NCBI GenBank assembly: GCA_964502465.1
Contig: CAZCWX010000398.1
Location: forward strand, 1-8,932
DNA length: 8,932 bases
From: CAZCWX01 sp964502465
Lineage (GTDB): Bacteria > Desulfobacterota > Binatia > Bin18
Reading direction: 5' to 3'
Position numbers and translations under genes: made by a program. Shown in pieces: positions 6,720 to 8,932 of this stretch (position 1 is the first letter of the stretch; each line of letters starts with the position of its first letter). The notes below the pieces were generated by a model, which was given only the letters and a program-made list of their open reading frames with translations, was not told the origin of the DNA and did no database searches.

Positions 6720-7673
6720 TCATGACGAGGTCTCTAATTCTTCTAACACAGCCGCACAAAGGAGCGGAAAAATAATCTCGTGGTGTCCAGTGATATGGAA
6801 GCCGCGCCCCCCCTGCCGGGTAGGTCGGGCCACAACATTGGCCATCGGCCGATAATGACGGATAAAATCGAGGTCAACTGTCGTAAAAGAGTTCACCGTA
6901 TGCCCAAGGTTACGAGCCAAAGACAAGGCTTTGAGAAAAATTTCAGGAATAATCACTGCCGAGCCTAAATTAATGAATACTCCCCCTTCAAGTTGGGCCA
7001 CCACTGAGGTGAAGAGACGAAAATCGACCAGACTTCCTTTCCCCATTGCTGCCCCGTCTGCCTGAGGATGCATATGAATAATATCAGTGCCTATGGCGAT
7101 ATGCACACAGGCGGGCACTCCACGTCGAGCACATGCGGCAAGGACGCTCATGTGAATATGCGGAAACCCCGCAGCATTGAGACGCTTTCCCACCGCCTGT
7201 CCAATACCAACCTCATTCTGGGTGACCTCTTCCTGGATAGCGACGTTCAGAAACTTCGCCGTTTCCTCCGCCATGCCAAAACTGCCATCAGCCAATGTCG
7301 CTGCGACTTCTTCAGAGGTCTCGCCCTGATAGGCAAGTTCAAAATCATGGATAATAGCAGCGCCATTCATGGAAACGGCAGAGAGCAGGCCACGGTCAAG
7401 CAGATCAACAATAATCGGCGAGAGACCGACTTTGAGCGGATGCGCCCCCATGCCGAGAACAACCGGACGCTGTGCACGAACTGCCACCGTAATCCGGTGA
7501 GCGATCTCTCGCAGGTCTGCCGCTGCTAAAGTTCCCGGAAGCGAATCCAGAAAAGCTCGCATACTCCCCCCAGTTCGCCAGGGCGCTGCAAGGACATTTG
7601 CTGCAACTTTGTTTTTTCTCTTATTTAACGGGTACGTGACAACCCGCGACAGATCGATGGGAGGGAATTTCAT
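6720..7673 (-). CDS. Deoxyhypusine-synthase-like protein, catalytic lysine apparently absent
   Basis: 317 aa, cytoplasmic, no signal peptide or membrane segment. Resemblance to DHS appears in blocks. VVLGMGAHPLKVGLSPIIVD (71-90) matches the NAD-binding start. SAVSMNGAAIIHDFELAYQG (98-117) corresponds to the DHS TTAGGVEEDL...YLGE region. RRGVPACVHIAIGTDIIHMH (183-202) corresponds to the IPVFSPALTDGS segment. GGVFINLGSAVIIPEIFLKA (230-249) corresponds to the MIILGGGVVKHH segment. HHEIIFPLLCAAVLEE (297-312) is the C-terminal helix. The DHS active-site lysine lies in a WGKI motif about 18 residues before FPLL; here that place reads VVARPTRQGG with no lysine. True hypusine synthesis needs eIF5A, so another activity is likely. 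It lies 44 nt downstream of the gmhA-type gene, probably in one transcript. The family match is from remembered sequence, not a search. Confidence 0.75.
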   Translation of the reverse strand: MKFPPIDLSRVVTYPLNKRKNKVAANVLAAPWRTGGSMRAFLDSLPGTLAAADLREIAHRITVAVRAQRPVVLGMGAHPLKVGLSPIIVDLLDRGLLSAVSMNGAAIIHDFELAYQGETSEEVAATLADGSFGMAEETAKFLNVAIQEEVTQNEVGIGQAVGKRLNAAGFPHIHMSVLAACARRGVPACVHIAIGTDIIHMHPQADGAAMGKGSLVDFRLFTSVVAQLEGGVFINLGSAVIIPEIFLKALSLARNLGHTVNSFTTVDLDFIRHYRPMANVVARPTRQGGRGFHITGHHEIIFPLLCAAVLEELETSS

Positions 7674-7717
7674 GTTGTATCCAACGGTCTTTTGTCGACC
7701 ACAGGGTTTCTCCTTGA

Positions 7718-8308
7718 TCAGCGGTCATCGTTCACTGTTCCAAAAAGCAGGTTGTCAATCATTTCACAGATGACATGCCCAATCAGGATATGCGTCTCCT
7801 GTATGCGTGGGGTTACCGAGGTTGCAGAGACACAGAGCAGATGATCTACCATTGAGGCCATTGTACCACCATTGCCCCCGGTCAAGCCGATTGTCCGGAT
7901 ATGTAATTCTCGGCAGACTTGCAGTGCTTTTAACACGTTAGACGAATTTCCACTGGTGGAAATGGCAAGGGCCACATCCCCTGCTCTTCCTAAAGCACGG
8001 ATTTGCTTGGCGAAAAGATCGGCTGGCCCGTAGTCGTTGGTAATAGATGTCAGCACTGAGGTGTCGGTCGTGAGCGCAATCGCCGGGAGGGGCGGACGTT
8101 CAATTAAGTAACGGTTGACGAACTCAGCAGCAAGATGCTGCGCATCTGCGGCGCTGCCACCATTCCCGAACAGCAGGATCTGACCACCAGCCCGGAGTGT
8201 ACGTGCAACCTCTTCAACAGCGCTAACAAGGGCATCTGCATGTTCATGCAAAAACTGTTGCTTGGCAGCAATGCTCTCGGCAAAAATCGCAGCAATGGTT
8301 TTTTTCAT
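7718..8308 (-). CDS. gmhA: Phosphoheptose isomerase (sedoheptulose-7-phosphate isomerase), SIS domain
   Basis: 196 aa, full length. GmhA converts sedoheptulose 7-phosphate to D-glycero-D-manno-heptose 7-phosphate, the first step of ADP-heptose synthesis for LPS core or other glycans. The SIS phosphosugar-binding elements are present: FGNGGSAADAQHLAAEFVNR (47-66) and AISTSGNSSNVLKAL (115-129), with LTGGNGG at 142-148. The zinc and catalytic residues align with those known in GmhA: H58, E62, Q170 (RIQETH) and H178, all retained. DiaA, a catalytically inactive GmhA paralogue, is made less likely by those ligands. The ATG has only a weak GGA upstream, and the predicted promoter would leave a leader of about 8 nt. 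It is divergent to the 5S gene and followed after 44 nt by the DHS-like gene. Confidence 0.9.
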   Translation of the reverse strand: MKKTIAAIFAESIAAKQQFLHEHADALVSAVEEVARTLRAGGQILLFGNGGSAADAQHLAAEFVNRYLIERPPLPAIALTTDTSVLTSITNDYGPADLFAKQIRALGRAGDVALAISTSGNSSNVLKALQVCRELHIRTIGLTGGNGGTMASMVDHLLCVSATSVTPRIQETHILIGHVICEMIDNLLFGTVNDDR

Positions 8309-8322
8309 TGTGGTTCCGCAAG

Positions 8323-8351
8323 ATCTTAAGGAGCTAGGGAAAACCCGTCAA
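8323..8351 (-). promoter_or_regulatory. Candidate sigma70-type promoter for gmhA
   Basis: On the minus strand TTGACG (8351-8346, 5 of 6) is separated by 17 bp from TAAGAT (8328-8323, 4 of 6). The start would be near 8316, leaving a leader of about 8 nt before the ATG at 8308. This agrees with the lack of a clear Shine-Dalgarno. The -35 box is one arm of the inverted repeat at 8347-8364. Confidence 0.5.
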
Positions 8352-8364
8352 GGAGTAACTTGAC
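8347..8364. repeat. Inverted repeat GTCAAG-6-CTTGAC formed by two divergent -35 boxes
   Basis: Two 6-bp arms (8347-8352 and 8359-8364) are separated by GAGTAA. The right arm overlaps the 5S promoter -35 and the left arm overlaps the candidate gmhA -35 on the other strand. The symmetry can be explained by back-to-back promoters alone. A dimeric regulator binding there would cover both -35 boxes. Confidence 0.6.
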
Positions 8365-8388
8365 AAGAGGGGACGATGCGCTTATGCT
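8360..8388 (+). promoter_or_regulatory. Strong sigma70-type promoter of the 5S rRNA-tRNA unit
   Basis: A perfect TTGACA (8360-8365), a 17-bp spacer and TATGCT (8383-8388) lie directly upstream of the 5S gene. The expected start is near 8395, about ten nt before the mature 5' end. The discriminator is GC-rich (CTCGGAC), as in stringently controlled stable-RNA promoters. A 13-bp interrupted palindrome TCTCGG-A-CCGAGA (8388-8400) covers the start region. Confidence 0.75.
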
Positions 8389-8405
8389 CTCGGACCGAGA
8401 AAGAT

Positions 8406-8525
8406 CCCCCGGTCTCAATGGCGGAGGGGCCACACCCGTTCCCATCCCGAACACGGCAGTTAAGCCCTCCAGCGCCGATGGTACTGCAGCCCCGATGCTG
8501 TGGGAGAGTAGGACGAGGCCGGGGT
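8406..8525 (+). rRNA. rrf: 5S ribosomal RNA, not linked to 23S
   Basis: About 120 nt. The universal core GGCGGAGGGGCCACACCCG then TTCCCATCCCGAACACGG is present, followed by AGTTAAGCCCTCCAGCGCC and the loop E/helix V end GGGAGAGTAGGAC. The terminal helix is strong: CCCCGGTCTC at 8407-8416 pairs with the run GAGGCCGGGG at 8515-8524 (10 bp, one G-U). Ends are set from this helix and may be off by one or two nt. No 23S gene precedes it: the sequence upstream is a promoter and then gmhA on the opposite strand. A tRNA follows 41 nt downstream without a terminator hairpin between them, so a joint precursor is likely. Confidence 0.96.
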
Positions 8526-8566
8526 TTCCTCTTTTGAATCTGTGAATGACAACCGGAACCAAACAG

Positions 8567-8641
<75 letters not shown>

Positions 8642-8659
8642 CCTTTTCCTGCCGTCTTT

Positions 8660-8929
8660 ATGCTCCACGTGGTGAAATGCCCGACGTGCCGAAAGGAAAC
8701 TCTTTGGCAAGAAAACCCGTACCGTCCTTTCTGCTCAGAGCGCTGCCGCCTTATCGACTTAGGAACCTGGGCTGACGAGTCATACCGCATCCCAGGAGAG
8801 CAAGTCGCCGAAGCCGCGGCGGATGTAGAAGCAGAAGAACAAAAGAGTCTCAGTAGATTAAAATTTGTGGCGGTCACACTGAGGCAGAGGCCGAGTGGGC
8901 AGGTTGGCCCTACTCGGGTAGGATTGTGA
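8660..8929 (+). CDS. yacG: YacG-type zinc-binding DNA gyrase inhibitor
   Basis: 89 aa; known YacG proteins are mostly about 60-70 aa. YacG binds GyrB and blocks DNA binding by gyrase. The Cys4 zinc site is complete: C7 and C10 (KCPTC), C25 and C29 (FCSERC). The family signature RLIDLGTWADESYRIPG follows (30-46). Residues 47 to about 62 are an acidic tail (EAAADVEAEE); the last ~27 residues are unlike typical YacG and their DNA contains a hairpin (8891-8917). The ATG lies 18 nt after the tRNA CCA end without a Shine-Dalgarno. GTG codons at 8669 and 8672 would give the more typical MVKCP start. Its RNA may come from read-through of the 5S-tRNA unit. Confidence 0.9.
   Translation: MLHVVKCPTCRKETLWQENPYRPFCSERCRLIDLGTWADESYRIPGEQVAEAAADVEAEEQKSLSRLKFVAVTLRQRPSGQVGPTRVGL
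8891..8917. repeat. Stable hairpin at the 3' end of yacG
   Basis: CCGAGTGGGC (8891-8900) can pair with GCCC-T-ACTCGG (8907-8917): 10 bp with one bulged T and a 6-nt loop. No T-run follows within the window (GTAGGATTG). It is therefore not a classical intrinsic terminator. It could be a REP-like extragenic element or simply a 3' end stabiliser. Confidence 0.5.
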
Positions 8930-8932
8930 GTG

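Noticed and set aside
7068..7529. Plus-strand open frame of 153 residues with several Cys and His
   Set aside because: Antisense to the DHS-like gene; the Cys/His residues are scattered and form no zinc motif.
8388..8400. TCTCGG-A-CCGAGA palindrome as a terminator
   Set aside because: It lies at the predicted 5S start site, is too short with a one-base loop, and has no T-run.
8526..8566. Terminator between 5S and tRNA-Gly
   Set aside because: A T-rich stretch (TTTCCTCTTTT) follows the 5S terminal helix, but there is no separate GC-rich hairpin and the tRNA begins 41 nt later, so joint transcription is more likely.

Overview
The window looks like a chromosomal segment of a Gram-negative (diderm) bacterium of moderately GC-rich base composition. 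The evidence is a type II secretion (T2SS) gene cluster including the outer-membrane secretin, a sedoheptulose-7-phosphate isomerase of the LPS-heptose type, and a YacG-type gyrase inhibitor. The mixture (T2SS with PilM/N-like GspL, a luciferase-like oxidoreductase, a deoxyhypusine-synthase-like protein) fits a deltaproteobacterial-grade lineage (Desulfobacterota, Binatota, Tectomicrobia or relatives). That placement is inference from gene content only.

Positions 1-5305, minus strand: a compact T2SS cluster, transcribed right to left as gspF, gspG, gspL, gspM, gspC, gspD. gspD runs off the left edge, so only its signal peptide, N0, N1 and the start of N2 are visible. From gspG to gspD the genes are 2-17 nt apart or overlap by 4-10 nt, as in a translationally coupled operon. 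The products form the inner-membrane platform (F, L, M), the major pseudopilin (G), the periplasmic connector (C) and the secretin (D). The ATPase gspE, the minor pseudopilins gspH-K and the prepilin peptidase are absent from the window. gspL, gspM, gspC and gspD correspond in order to pilM+pilN, pilO, pilP and pilQ of type IV pilus operons, and GspL carries the PilN hallmark NLLP-like motif internally.

Positions 5306-8308, minus strand: three metabolic-type genes. These are a bacterial-luciferase-like flavin-dependent monooxygenase, a deoxyhypusine-synthase-fold protein that seems to lack the catalytic lysine, and a gmhA-type SIS isomerase with its zinc ligands intact. Nothing here ties them functionally to secretion. 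The isomerase and the DHS-like gene are only 44 nt apart and are probably co-transcribed.

Positions 8309-8932, plus strand: a dedicated consensus promoter drives a 5S rRNA gene that has no 23S gene beside it. A tRNA-Gly(CCC) with encoded CCA and then yacG follow. The 5S promoter is back to back with a candidate gmhA promoter, and their -35 boxes form an 18-bp interrupted inverted repeat.

No CRISPR array, insertion sequence, phage gene or attachment site was found. No gene-free stretch exceeds about 105 nt. I do not see a wholly new multi-gene system. The most unusual items are the lysine-less DHS-like protein beside gmhA, the orphan 5S unit with its divergent promoter, and the departures of the T2SS from textbook composition (no minor pseudopilins in the visible run; GspC without PDZ but with a coiled-coil and acidic tail).
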